A stretch of DNA of 64,000 bases from Lingula anatina (taxonomy: Eukaryota > Brachiopoda > Lingulata > Lingulida > Lingulidae): positions 32,920 to 96,919 of the forward strand of contig NW_019775588.1 of assembly GCF_001039355.2 (NCBI RefSeq). Reading direction: 5' to 3'. Both the position numbers and the translations under genes were made by a program. The notes under the pieces are model-generated. The model made no database searches, was not told the DNA's origin, and saw nothing but the letters and a program-made list of their open reading frames with translations. Of this stretch, positions 26,701 to 39,599 are shown one piece after another; position 1 is the stretch's first letter, and every line of letters begins with the position of its first letter.

Positions 26701-29700
26701 CTATTTTGATGAAGCGTCACGAACGATGATTCTCCCCTTCTGGCTTCTGTTGGTGAAGGCGTTGTTTCTGGTACACATATAGTGGAACACGCCCTCCTTA
26801 GCGAACTGAAGAGGACCTACGTCATAGTAGGCTTTGGCATTGTCCAGCAGAACCATGCTGCCACTGTATCGGGCTAAAATATATGGAAAAAAAACAAACC
26901 TTATATAATTAGCGTACTTTTTGCGGTGAACCCAATGTTTACAAATATATGTGCTTTCAGAATGCTCACGCTCTCCAATTAAAAATGAACTATAACCCTT
27001 GATCCTTGAACGACCAATTTTGCTTACCAAAAAGAGGAATCAATTTGTGTTCAAATATCATTCAGTGATAATATTTTCTAACTTTTGAATAGTTTTCTGT
27101 CCTATGGTTACAGTTTGAACCCAAACTTACAATTTACACGTATGACAATAATTTACAATTTGCCCCTTAATTATCAACTGGCACCTAATTAACATTTCAA
27201 TAAAGCGGGTTCTTACAACGCTATTGTTCGAACCCGTGACTGAATACTTATTTCAAGTCAGTGCACTTACGGGGTGCCAACAGCGCCATCTTCTGGAGGA
27301 CAGCTCTCGTTTCTGTCGATGCCCCGATCAGACGGGTCACGTTATCCAAGTGCATGGGATAGTTAGCTCCATACTGGCCAAGGACATCCAGTCCACCGTA
27401 AGCAAGACCGGGCGTTCCTTCTGGGTAGACCTTGTTCTTAAGCACGACCATGTTGTTACGGTCAGTTCCCCTTCGTCCATTTCCGGCGTTGTTGCGTGGA
27501 TTTCTATCTGATCCTGTCCATCTGGAAGGAACAAGAAATTATTTATCTACCTATTTCTCAATTCATTCACTTAATGATTGCAAAAATCGTCCATTGCTTT
27601 TTAGTCTGTATTTGATCTTTTAAACTACCCATTTTTATCACGAACTACCCTATACAGCCAGAAAAAATATTGGAATATGGATTTTCACGTTGTAAAACCG
27701 ACTGAAAAGCTACAAGGTGCAACATCATGTCATCATCAATTCTGTTGGTAATTAATTTGTTTTGACCGCTATAAGTTTTCCGTTAATTTCAATGTTCGAA
27801 GGAATTATATATATATATATATATACACGAAAGAATTATCACAGTGGCTATAAAAATGTTCACAAAAGTATTCTTGTTTCTATAAAGTATATCTATTATT
27901 TTGCGAGTGGAACAGTTATGTTCCACCGCTACTTGAACTATCCAAATGTTTTTTCACAAATACTTATTTTAATTGGCAAAAATTAATTGACATCGTGTGA
28001 ACCAAATATAGTTTTGCGGTGTACAGAATTACAGCCAACTTACTGAATATGTACGAAGTCGTTTGTGTTAATCTCCAAGGTGTTGGGGACAAAGTCGTAC
28101 TCCACTGCTGGGTACACCTGTTGGTTGTTTCCGCGTTTTCCCCTCACGTTCAAATTGTGGATGGTGGCGCCTTGCAGCTCGGTAGGTCTCTGCCTAATTT
28201 CAAACACATGGGACCTGCAAAATCAAAAACACATTGTCCATTCAACAGATGTACCGTTTGTATCTCTGTATTAACTTATCATGAACAGCGATTCATAGGA
28301 TGCACTGCCCAAAGAGGGTACATTAAGATAGTGGTGGATCATGAAAAATACAAGAAAAATTGCCCTTATTTGTGATGAGGAGCAGCATGATTTCTTCAGA
28401 ATATTATTTTGATGGAAGCCTACCTGTCCTGGAAAGTACGTCCAAACTGAGCCGTGTTTATGGCCAATGCAAGCTTCACATCGAGGCCCGGAAACACCCG
28501 AACATCCGGGTTATTCTTGAAGACATAGCCCCGTGCTTCAGCAGACTCCTTGTTGGGAAAATTGAATGTCCTTGAAAGGTCAATTTTGGAACCGTCTGTG
28601 TCGCTATCAGTGTTGAAAGACGCGTCTGTGTTCCATGAGTCGTAGTCGTTAGTGGAGATATTATATCTGAAAAGTTAGTTATAAGAATATAAATAGCATA
28701 CCGAGTAGTAGTCAGGGTATGAGTTGTCAATCACTCTACAAGAGCAGCTAAAGAATACTGAGCGGTGAGAAAAGAGTCAGATTACAATGATATTTTTTTT
28801 CATTTGCGAAACAAAAGCTTAAATCGGAGTCCCCGTGTTAAAGGAATGAAAGTACACAAATATTGGAATGCAATTTGTTCTGATTTTAGCTGTATTAAAA
28901 TTGTTTTGTAGGAACTACTGGTACTGTAGTTGCTAGTGCATTCCCTTTATTTTCTGGATACCATATTGATAAAATCAATTATTTTATGCCACTCTCTATT
29001 GTTTCAAGAACCAATTACCTCATCCGTAAGACGCATTTCTCATGAGCAATACCCTCTGGAATTACCCAATCGTATGTATTGAAATTTCCTCCGATCCCGT
29101 TGCCGTTGTGGTTGTCACGTGACCAGGGAGCCTTGATACACTTTGGCGGTGGAAGACCATGTGCAGGAAACTCAGTCCACTGTGCACCTACCGCTCTTCC
29201 GCGTATTTTGAAATTCTAAAATGCCAAGAAAGAAAAATGAATTGCATACCTGTATGTCGTGTATCAAAAATACAGTAAAAAAGTCTCGTAAAAACCGTAT
29301 CTTATTTGAAATGTGCACATCACATGCAACGTGCTTCATTCCTCCCCCCCCCCCTTCACCTAATATCATTGACACTTACCTCACAATCCTCTCTGTTGTC
29401 CGGTATGACAATATTCCTGCGATAAAATCTATTCAGCTGGTTTCTGTCGATGACACACGACCATCTTGACTTAACGTTGTTGCTCTCTGCTTGGTAATAG
29501 TTGCAGCGTTCAACGTCATTGGTCATGACGACGATGTCCTAAAGGAGAGTTAACTACATATGTATTAAAAGACGAGATCGATGGTGAACCCGGAAAGAGG
29601 CACCGAAGAACACGTGCACTCCTGGGTTCGGAAATACACCGCCTCCCTCAGCAAAAAGTATAACAAGAAAAACGCTGCAAAGCCAAAATAAATAGTATTT

Positions 29701-30739
29701 GAATTCAGGCATTGATGCTCCAAGGGATACCACTACTTACCACAATATCAGATCGGCCCCTACATGATTCAACGATTAGGTCTCAAATCCGTTTCCCGTT
29801 TGAAAACAACTAAACAAATTAAGTGCAACGCTGAACCTTAGTCTCATATGGAAATGAGAGAAATCTATACTTACCTTCCAAGGGGAGTGGTGCCAATAGG
29901 GATAGTAGTCTCTCTCTTCTGGACATTCGTAACCACGTTTGGTGCCGCCAGCGTTCTGTCTTGTGTATCTAGCATCGTTGCGGCCAAGGTTCTTCAGAAA
30001 AAATATATAAATTTTAAATTGATTACATTTGGTGTTAAATACCCATAATCATGTTGGGTGCAGTTCGTATTCTGTCTTGTATAAAGTTACCATGTGTGTG
30101 TCTGAGCTAGGACCCAACAGCAAGCTTCTGTAGTAACCTGTATTTCAGATATACTGTAGATACATGCATATTTATTGACTTTTGATTTAGAAAATATAGG
30201 GTGAATTAAACAAATTAATCACAATAATCCTAGTTCAGTAAAGCACTGCGAAACAGACGCGTCTCGCAGTACACCCTCTTCCTTCAATTCTCCCTTTTTC
30301 AAAACTTTATAATGAGTAAAACGAGACAAAAACAAAACAACTAATTTCTCATCCCTGTTCCCCACGTATAGGCCCTACCCTACATTCCACTGTAAAATGT
30401 TTTCGTTTAATTCGCTCGGCAAAATTTTGTTGTGCATCCCCCTCCCAAAATTCTGGATCCGGGAATGTCTTAGATGGCCTTCTTCCTTTAAGTTTTTCCA
30501 GACGATACTTCCATTTTTCAAGACATTTTTCAGTGCCCATGCCAGTGACCAATTAAAGCAAAAACGTTTCAGGGGTAAAATCATGGAAAAGAGTTGCATA
30601 AAAATTCATAAACGACTATAAAAAATCATTTTTAAAACAAAAAATAATTCAGGGATGTTCCCGTATCTATACCGTATGAAACTGCACAAAAATCGTTAAA
30701 AAGGGTGACGTGTGGGCGTGTGCAAGAAAGAATGAGAGT

Positions 30740-30791
<52 letters not shown>

Positions 30792-32670
30792 GATTGAACA
30801 ATCTACAGATTTACGAAAATATTCAAGAAATCAAATGAAGAAACATATTTTAGCATCACACGCCGTTATTCACAATGAAAAGGACAAACGTGCCCAACTG
30901 CATCAGCGATAAAAAGAAGCACGTGCCTACCTGATCCGCCAAGAAAAGCCTCTGGTTCCTTTGCCTAGTGCGACAGTACAGATAGTGTTCCCATTCTTCG
31001 TGCATCCCAAAAGCTGTATTGCTGTCCTGGTTGTCCCGAATCGTCCCAGTCGTTCTTCCGTCTCTGATCTTGTCATCGCACATGTACTGCAATATAAGCT
31101 CGCAGTTAGAGTTCTGGTCCGCGCAGCTGTGCTGGTTCGCCCTGTGTAATGTAATTTCAATTATCACAAATAGGAATAAGAATGAGAACGATGACAACGT
31201 CGACACTGATAATAATATTTAAACTCTTTCTACATGCCGTGCCACCAATGATGATAATACACACACTGGACAATAGAAGTGTCACCCCCTGAATCAGAGT
31301 AATCAAAGTTATTAACCTGAAGAGGCGGAATATAAGCAATGTCAGAATATCGATACAGTTGAATTGTTCAGTCAGAACCGTTTCTTTTGTGAAATTTGAT
31401 GTTCATAAAATGATAACAAGAGCATAACATTCCACAGTCATTTATCTCTCCCAAAGTATTGGTTCAGTAGGTGTGACACTTCTATTGTCCAGTGTGTGTA
31501 CATGCAATTGTTGCAATTCTACATCCATAATGTGATGGTAACAATAAGTTTATCAGAGACTAGAGAGGTTAAATGAACACATTGAATATTAACTTCCAAC
31601 TAAAACGCATTCTAAAAATTAAAATACATGTATTTACTGACATTAGTTAAATTGGCATCTGATAAAGAAGCTGTTAAATATTTTAGAGATTAGAAGGAGC
31701 CGTTATTGAGTGCCCTCGACCTTGACCTTATATCAGCAGATGGAAGGAAAAAATGTTCATGATAAAAAAAAAAAATGTTTTTCATCGATATATTAAAATA
31801 ATAGAAATAAGCCCTTTTGGACTTTTAGGACAATAACAGATGAAAGAACAAACCTACATGTATGTACAACGGATGGAATTAAAATATAAGCCCTTTGGAC
31901 AATGACAAAAATAGGGAGGAGAAAAGAGAAAAAGCCAAAGGAAGAACGAATTAAATACAAAAAAAGCTCTGCCAATGATTGTTTTAACAATTTAAAAGAA
32001 TAAAGCCCTAAAAAAACAGATGAAATACAAATAGTCCTTTAGAGAAATGATGAAAAAAGATCTCAGATTAAGAAAAAGGATTACCAAATTAAATTAAATT
32101 GCGTGACCTTTCATTTATAAGTTATGGATAGAAAAATAGCGTACCATTCAATGCTGAGTGTAGAACCCTCGTAGTAGTACATAGGCTCTCCCACATTGTA
32201 TCCACCGCGGTTGTTATTTTGGGAATCGAACAACCTGAAATATTTTACAAATGCAATTGCATATTAATTATACTTAAAATTGTTATTGTAGAATGAACCA
32301 CCTGCTAAGCTCTTAAAATTAAATTACTGGATAAGCAAAACTAGACAAAACACAGCAATTTTTATCCCTTTTTGCTGTATATTGTGGTGAAATTGTCCCC
32401 GTCTTCTACTTTTTATTCATTTGTTCACGCTCAGTAAAACATATTTTTGTGCACACACATTTAACTAACCCCCGTATCTGCCTGTTAACACCCACGCAAC
32501 ATGACATGGTTAAGTAGATTGTTTCTAAATTTGCCAATCTTAATAAATAAATAAATAGAATAAAATGTAAAAAGTAAAAAAATACAATTTCACAAAAAAA
32601 AAGTTGACCGTTATACCTCTTGTTATTTCTCACTTCCCGACCATTACCATTCAGTCTGTTATTGCTTCCT
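26701..32670 (-). CDS. DD3-3-like secreted protein, copy 2 (first exon missing)
   Basis: Second member of the DD3-3-like family, running towards copy 1. Exons in transcript order: 32670-32617, 32234-32145, 31141-30931, 29991-29875, 29538-29380, 29215-29019, 28666-28424, 28214-28044, 27521-27271, 26873-26701 (TAG stop). Nine of these ten exons have the same length as in copy 1 and one differs by a single codon; phases are identical. Family blocks are intact: [84 protein letters not shown]. No exon for the start codon and signal peptide is found to the right, and a single N sits at 32877. So either the exon is lost, or the sequence is joined wrongly there. Like copy 1 it lacks the two-cysteine insert in exon 4. 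Confidence 0.88.
30739..30788. repeat. (GA)n microsatellite
   Basis: GA dinucleotide run in intron 4 of DD3-3-like copy 2. Confidence 0.9.
31259..31499. mobile_element. foldback element with 27-bp perfect inverted repeats
   Basis: Arms at 31259-31285 and 31473-31499 are exact inverted complements (core CTGGACAATAGAAGTGTCAC), enclosing 187 bp. It lies in intron 3 of DD3-3-like copy 2. Size and form fit a MITE or foldback element; no flanking target duplication could be assigned. Confidence 0.75.
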
Positions 32671-33022
32671 CTGAAAAGAATCAAAAGTATATATAAATAT
32701 ATATAAATGTCTGTGTGTGATTGTGTGTATGAATATATATACACATGGTTGTGTTACATGTATGTGCATTATTGTGTGTATCTATGCGTGTTTAAATTTT
32801 CTGTGCATGTATCTCCGTGTATATGAAAAATTTGTTTGTGTGGGCGTAAAATATATGCGCATGCGTGGATGTACTTNATATCAATTAACACACTTTATTA
32901 TTTTTCTGTAGTCGTGCTTGGTTCTAAAGCGCCATTCCAATTTAGGTTTACTGTTTTTGTGTAAATTTATTTCCACCACCTTCGAGAAATATTTTAATAT
33001 TCTCAGTTACAATTATTTTCAG
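32671..33022. other. GT/TA-rich stretch with a single N
   Basis: Low-complexity TGTGTG/TATATA sequence from 32685 to about 32860, then an N at 32877. The first exon of DD3-3-like copy 2 should lie to the right of 32670 but is not here. From about 32900 on, the sequence matches the intron of mytimycin-like gene B. Confidence 0.6.
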
Positions 33023-33600
33023 GGCAGTTCATGGCGACTGCACCTGTAATAATAGAAGAAGGGATATTCAAGGACCTAATTCCGAAATTGACGGGCATTA
33101 CAGGCACAGATAAAGACAGGTGAGGTATTTACTACTTATCTACCTACGTCCAATTTTGCATGGGTTTGCCACAGAAATGTTAGAAAAGTAGAACACGGTT
33201 TTCCCCAATTTCATGCTGATATGTAATAACACGTCCCCAACATAAAGCAACTGGATTGTTTAAACTTTAAGTTCTGTATGCAAACCCTTAGCCCAAGTGC
33301 AATTTGTATTTGGAATATATAAGTTTTTTTTCTCTATAATCATGATTTACATAGCAATAACCATACTCATGCCAGATTAATGGGTTAATAAATTAGTGGT
33401 CATAGTGCCATGTATAATCATGTAAGGTTTGTTTTTACTATTGTGCAAGATTGAAAAGTGGAGCAATGCCCGTCGTACACCATATTTATTATTTTCCTTT
33501 CAGTGATGGGTTTGAAGATGTTTTCAAAAGGCATTTGGGAACCTTCCACTGGTGTCACTGATGAAAATTTAGTTCTATCCTGATATTAAATAAACATATG
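33023..33600 (+). pseudogene. orphan 3' exons of a mytimycin-like gene (remnant C)
   Basis: Two exons matching exons 4 and 5 of gene B: 33023-33119 and one starting at 33506, with the same splice sites and intron sequence. The first encodes the last two cysteines of the peptide (DCTCNNRRRD) and ends at the same TAA as gene B. The second has lost about 23 bases from inside the EF-hand loop. The exons for signal peptide and the first ten cysteines are absent; the single N at 32877 lies just upstream. Confidence 0.75.
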
Positions 33601-33804
33601 AATAGAGAGTATATACAGCGTTGATTTATTTCCTTTCCTTTTCCTTTTGTTATTTCTTATTCTATTTCCAATTATTGTATGGGGTGAATATCGTTCAATA
33701 AATTAAGATAGGCTAAAGTTAGCAGTGTGTAGTCACTAAAACCAAACTTCATGCTTAAGAAAGTTTATTAAGAAATTTATGCTAAACATTTAATGCGCAC
33801 TAAT

Positions 33805-34060
33805 TTATCGAGGAATAATAAATACCGTCGTTGCCCAAAACAAACTTTCTCCAAGAAGAAATAAGTGATTGACACCAATGCAACCTAAAACTCGAACAGA
33901 ACCGCCTGCAGCCTTGATTTGTTTTACATTTTTCTTGTACCATCTGATCTTTAGTAAAACAATTCGTAGACGGCCATCGCTCGGGTAGAGCAGGAATCTG
34001 GATTCATCTGAGAAGACCACATGGTACCAATGCACGATGATTAGCTTTCTGTTCTTTGCA
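33805..34060 (-). mobile_element. Tc1/mariner transposase fragment
   Basis: The minus strand reads VVFSDESRFLLYPSDGRLR, the classic second-Asp region of Tc1-type DDE transposases, followed by AAGGSVRVLGCIGV (GG-S-hydrophobic-W/L-G block). The frame is broken on both sides. A second copy at 49024-50640 is split by another element. Confidence 0.8.
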
Positions 34061-35349
34061 GCCCAGCGCTACCTGTTTATTCATTGTTTCGTGTTAACCT
34101 AGGCTTCTTCACCATCCTTCTTGCCCAAGATACTGGTAAAAGTAGTCATACAGTAGTCTTTTTATCCAATGAAGATTTGTAAAGCGATTGTGGATGAAAT
34201 ATATGGCAAGAGAATTTTACGTATATAGTCAAGGCAGTGACTGTTTTACCGCAATATTTCTATTGTCGTTTTGCTTGGGTTTTGTCTGTTTTCTAACCAA
34301 GCAGCACGTAACTACCTGTATTTTTAAATAATGTCAAATTGTACAAACAAAGGAGACACATTTAATGCAGTTGACCTTCTGTCTATTGCAAACATAAATA
34401 AAAAGCAAACACTTTTTCCAAAGATCATCACAATGAATGTAGATCCCAACCCAGATACAGAAAAGCAGTTATGTTTTTTACCAACGTTTTATCCATATTA
34501 TTATAAAATGATCTATAGTTTTAGACAATGTTTGGTGGAATCCAACTGGGACGTTTGAAAATGTGTGGCACCTCTATGCGGTATAGCTACCGGACACAAT
34601 GCACAGAAGTGTTGAGGTCACATGAAACTTAAAATGACATTACACGCCCACAGCCCCTATCTTCACATTGTATGTACTAACGGGAATTTTGCTGAAACAA
34701 TTTCACGATTTTTTGCACAGATAAAACCATCAAAAATTTTCTGATAAACGTATTGTGATCATAGGTTTTTAATATGTGTAGGCTCTTTGTGATCAGGTCG
34801 ATAACAAAAAAACTTATGTCCATATGAAAGCTTACACTTTATTTAGCCAATCCTTTATAAAAACGCATGATAACGTTTCAACCACGAGATAAATGCATAT
34901 AAACGAGGGCCATGGAGCCTGTCCCTTGCAGGACTGAAATATCCCACAATGCCGTGGCGAAATATCGTAGCTGCCAGGAATTTAATCTGCTGTGAAGTAA
35001 ATTTTAGCCAAGGATGGGAAATAAAACAGATAGTTAACCACTCTCAAACTTGATGTAGAAGAAGAGAATGTCCCGAGAACGGACTTGTTATTAATGCGCA
35101 GAACTGTAAAAATCTTCATAATGGAAAGCTGTAGCAAGAAACGATTGTTTGATATCGTATCTCCCAATACCAGCATTGGGATATCTATGCATATAGATAA
35201 CAGCTCAATGACTTGAACTGGTGAGTAGAGAAATAAAAAAACCAGGCAAAAGAGTAGATGAATTTTTAAAGATATTTTTTACTTATCATCATATTTCATC
35301 GGTAATATATCAAATGAGAAACGCGTGTTATATGAATAGTAGTCTTACT

Positions 35350-35615
35350 TCAAAAACAGCTAGTTGTTTTCCAAAGACCATCATCATCATTAAGCACTAC
35401 GCATGATACAAATTTCTTAAAAAATCGACAAAATGTATGCTGGCAACCTGAATGGCGCATTTGTTACTCATCAAAGCAAATTACTTGAAAAACTGTTTGA
35501 AAACTGTTGCTCTTTAGAGAAATGGTAGACATAGATGCAGGTTAAAAAACCCAAATGTCTCTTGATTTCGCTCTGCGCTAGAAAATGATTTTATCAACAA
35601 CCACTAAAATCCAAT
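35350..35615 (+). repeat. block of the peptide-gene amplicon
   Basis: Contains AAGACCATCATCATCATTAAG and GGCAACCTGAATGGCG, and recurs at 37340-37950, 45320-45650 and 52130-52760. It marks the 3' flank of the repeated unit carrying the mytimycin-like genes. Confidence 0.75.
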
Positions 35616-36100
35616 ATACAGCATTGGTCAAAAAGGTTGTCCCACCCCCATTTCCATGTACTGTTATTTACAAATGATCACCTCACAGCTGTGAACTGTT
35701 AGAAGTAGTGCTTTTTATTACGGATGCCGTGTCTAACATGATTAATGGTTTAAAAAATACAAAATAGTGGTGAAAATATACACATTTTATGCCATTTAGT
35801 AAAATTTATAAGATGTACCCCCTCAAATCGACTGTTTCACTTTGACTTTTACAGATGTAAAGAAATGTCTATAAAGTTAAAAAGACGCCATCAAATGTCA
35901 CCAAATTCACACACAATTAGTATTAGGGTGTGCTAGTTAAAGATCACGTGCCTAACAGCGTGTGCGTCTACCGCGTACTGCAATTATCTCCTGTAGACGG
36001 CGCTACAAGCCTTCAACACGGGTTTCAATTCTGTTTTGTGGGATATTGTCCCATTCTTCTTAAACAAGTTGGGGGAGTTGGTCCACGTTTTTATGGGGTT
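35615..36100 (-). mobile_element. Tc1/mariner element, 3' end remnant
   Basis: The left edge (CAGCATTGGTCAAAAAGGTTG) resembles a Tc1 terminal repeat. On the minus strand around 35975-36065 the frame EEWDNIPQNRIETRVEGL is the usual C-terminal block of Tc1 transposases, with stop codons on both sides. No intact transposase. Confidence 0.75.
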
Positions 36101-36692
36101 GGTTCACCTTTGCATTACACACTCCAATTCATGTCACAGTTGATTAGTAAGTTTAATATCAGGGATCAAAGATGGTGGTTCCATCCTTAGACAATTGTGT
36201 TGTGCATGAACTAAGGATTCACAACTACTAAGATTATCCGAGGTATAGTACAAAATGTATGTAATGTACGTGTCAGTGACCTTTCCTAAAGTTAAATACA
36301 TAAAACGAATAAGAATACCACTCTTTCCTAATCTTTCCTAATCTTTTCAATAAATTTCTACATGCAAGCATGAGCTAGTTTATATTGGTTCATGACACCC
36401 AAAGACCTGTTTGTTTCATTATATTTACTTGTACTTTTTAATATTAATACAGGGTATATATTCTTAAGGAAATCAAGTAGAATATGCCAGACAGGTACCG
36501 GAAAATCTCCCCTCCAACAGCAGCCTGTGAGGTTATATGAATATCGTTTTTGTCTTGGGGGGAGACCTACCTAATGCAAACTGCGGGAAAGTTGCACATA
36601 ATACATTATTTTGGTAATAACGTAGTGTTCAAACCACCGTTTGTTTTTTACTTTGATGATTCATTGATGTTATCAAGATATGATGGTAATTC

Positions 36693-36696
<4 letters not shown>

Positions 36697-36746
<50 letters not shown>
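36697..36746. repeat. (TA)n microsatellite
   Basis: Run of alternating TA directly before a segment (36770-37020) that is also found at 45024-45318. Confidence 0.9.
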
Positions 36747-36749
<3 letters not shown>

Positions 36750-36769
36750 ACATACTGCTTGCACGTATT

Positions 36770-37950
36770 CCAGAAAATTGTTACCAAGCAGATTGAAACA
36801 AGACATTTACAAATACAGGTACGACAGCCATCTTCAATGTCAAATACAGAGAACGCATAACATGTCATATTCATAACTGAATTCATAAAGATATCAATGT
36901 TACTCAAAACAATTAATAGCGATTTAGATTGTTTGTAAAACATTTAGGTTGTTCGCTGTTGATTTGTGAATTCACAATACTTTTTTGTCGACTAATTAAA
37001 CTAAGAGACTGAACATGCACACGCTCTGAATTGAATGAAGCTCACTGTGCATTTAAATATGGTTTTAATTGTCATGCAGAAACACCGCTTTTATGTTTAT
37101 TTACTTGCCTCACCATTATTCGTTGCATAAACGACGCACCTCATCTACGTTCAACGATGCCCCCCTCCCCTCCCCCCCCACACAGACACATACCCCAGGC
37201 TTAATGAAAAGATGGATTATTATAGATCTATTTACCTATCATCATATTTCGTCGACGCATGATACAAAATTATTTGAAATCGACTAAATGTTAAATGAAT
37301 AGTACAATGTAGTCGTACTTCTAAAAATACATTTTTACCTAGTTGTATTCCAAAGACCATCATCATCATTAAGCACTATGCATAATACAAAATTCTTTTT
37401 AAAAAAGACAAATTGTATGATGGCAACCTGAATGGCGTATTTTTACTCATCGCTGCAAAGTAGAAGAAAAACTGTATGGAAACTGTTGCTCTTTTGGGAA
37501 ATAGTAGATATACAGGCAGGTTAAAAAACTTGAATACCTTTTGATTTTGCTCGGCGCTAAATAAATGATTTTATCAAATTTTATCAACAACCACTCAAAT
37601 AGGTCGTGGATTTCACTTAACAGCCAAAATTTGCAGCTGTAAATGACTGTTTGCCATGAAATCATACTGTAGATTTGGAGGAATGTTTTGACATCCCACA
37701 AATTCATTCGGGCATAAAACACATGCGTAATTTCAATTCCATGTTTGATACACAGCTCATAACTTTACGATGATCACAGAATCTGGCTAGGTATACAGTA
37801 TACCTGTAACACGTACATCCACCTTTCATTCCACTAAAAACATTCTGTTCAGCCGCCTCCGTTGACACGTCCAAGAACCACAATAAGCGGGAACATTTGC
37901 AACGCCAAAAGCATCTTAACTCGCGCGTATACAAATGGAGCGATTAACTT
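36770..37950 (+). repeat. segmental duplicate of 45024-45650 and 52130-52760
   Basis: Shares CATACTGCTTGCACGT, GAGACTGAACATG, ACGCTCTGAATTGAA, CATCATCATTAAGCACTA and the downstream CACCTTTCATTCCACTAAAA with the regions named. It is non-coding flank of the peptide-gene amplicon. Confidence 0.75.
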
Positions 37951-38314
37951 AAATAACTTTTTAGTCTTGTGTTTTTCTTAAAGCTTATATCCTAAGCCTT
38001 TATTTTCAGCTGATTTGCCATTAAACCGATGGTGAGTGTGAGAGATACAACCGTTGCTATGGTAACGCATGGGATTAAAAAAATGAAATTTCTGAGACCA
38101 AAAAATATTTCAAATGCATTAAATAAATTAAATTCAAAATCATTTCAGATGGGTCCTCAAAATTGTCCAAGATGGCATCCAATATTTGCTGATTTTTGAG
38201 TGATAATTTTTTTTAATAATTGAGTTCTAATTCAATTATCAAGGAATTGGAATGTCAGAAATGATTTGTGGAGCAATTAACCGCCGTGTATCACATTTAT
38301 TATTTTCCTTCCAG

Positions 38315-38424
38315 TGATTTGTTTGAAAATGTTCTCAAAAGCCTCTTTGTAATCTTCCTCTGATGTTACTGATGAGAATTTAGATGGCAAGATCAATTTC
38401 ATTGAGTTTTATCCTGATATGTAA
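38315..38424 (+). pseudogene. orphan EF-hand exon of a mytimycin-like gene (remnant D)
   Basis: Matches exon 5 of genes A and B, with the acceptor TTTTCCTTCCAG kept. It reads DVTDENLDGKINFIEF in the same frame as A and B, so the loop residues are conserved, but an in-frame TAA precedes the loop. No other exon of the gene is found nearby. Confidence 0.7.
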
Positions 38425-38946
38425 TAGAAAACTAACAATTGGACGGTATACAAAGTTGCTTTATTTTCTTTCCCTTTCGTTCTGTTATTTTGTATTCTTT
38501 CTACGTCTATAAGATGAATATCGTTCAATAAATTAAGGCCAAAGTTATCAGTGTGTAGTCACTAAAAAACCAAACGTCAAGATTCAGCACGTTAAGTTAC
38601 ATATGCTTAATATTCAGTGCACATGTACTATTAAGGCAAGGAATGTTAAATACCGTTGCTCAAAACGATGGACTGTTACAAAAGACAACGTTTTTTCATT
38701 GTAAATTTGTATCATTGCAGATACAAAATGTTTAACCACTAGACGTGTAACATATTCTACGTAATCAAAGTTATTATAATACTTCAAAGGAAGTTATAAC
38801 CAATTTCAAAATTACACTCCCATTCCTTTATTGAGACTGAAGTACATTGTTTTATATCTATTACAAGTGAGATCCTCTATGTTCACGATAAAAGCTCACT
38901 ACGGGGGTGGGGTGGGGGGGGGGGGTACTAGTGTTTTCAACCTTTG

Positions 38947-39200
38947 CTAGGGGATGCTTTCCCACCCTTGAGTCAAAGCTTGTCCCAACTGTTGTGAATT
39001 TTCTGGACGTGCTTTTTTCTTGTGTTCGACACCCAATTTGTCCCGAACATATTCAATTATGTTCATATTAAAGCTTTTGCCGGGTTGACCCATGATGTTG
39101 TTTTTTCTTATAAAACCTATTATCGTATGGGAGTAGTTATCTTGCTGCAAGCGAAAGTTTTTCTGGTATATTGTACGTGCCAACGTGATCGTTTTTCTTC
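38947..39200 (-). mobile_element. Tc1/mariner transposase, C-terminal half
   Basis: The minus strand reads LQQDNYSHTIIGFI (catalytic Asp of the DDE domain), SFNMNIIEYVRDKLG (third catalytic acid) and ENSQQLGQALTQGWESIP (C-terminal block). About 75 codons stay open, so this is the best preserved transposase piece in the window, but the N-terminal half is not in frame. Confidence 0.8.
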
Positions 39201-39599
39201 CAGAATAAACAATTGTCTGACACTTTCAGCCTCGATTTGTTGTACATTTTGTTTGTACTTTTGTTCTCCACAGATACATTTAATGCAGTTGCCATTCTGT
39301 CTATTGTAAAAATATTGTAAAACTCTTTCGAAACACCATCAATGAATGTAGATCCAAACCCAGATTTAGAAAAAGCAGTAGATGTATGTTTGCAATAGAC
39401 AGAATGTCAACTGAATTAGATGTATTTCCATTGTTTGCACAATTTGCCGTTATTGCGAAAACGCTGGTAGTTACATGCTGCTTAATTAGAAAGCAGACGG
39501 TTCTCAGGCAAAACGGCAATACAAAGATTGCGGTGAAACATACACTGTCGTGATAATATACGTATAATTTGCCATACATCTCATCCAACGTCTGTTTAA

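Noticed and set aside
33030-33561. Continuous frame across the two orphan exons of remnant C, starting at an ATG
   Set aside because: It is a different frame from the cysteine frame, has no signal peptide or cysteines, and loses the EF-hand loop. It may be a relic of the ancestral extension but is not supported as a gene.
34331-34558. 75-codon frame repeated near 39300 and 50950
   Set aside because: The DNA recurs as part of the amplicon and Tc1-related debris, but the frame is not kept between copies.
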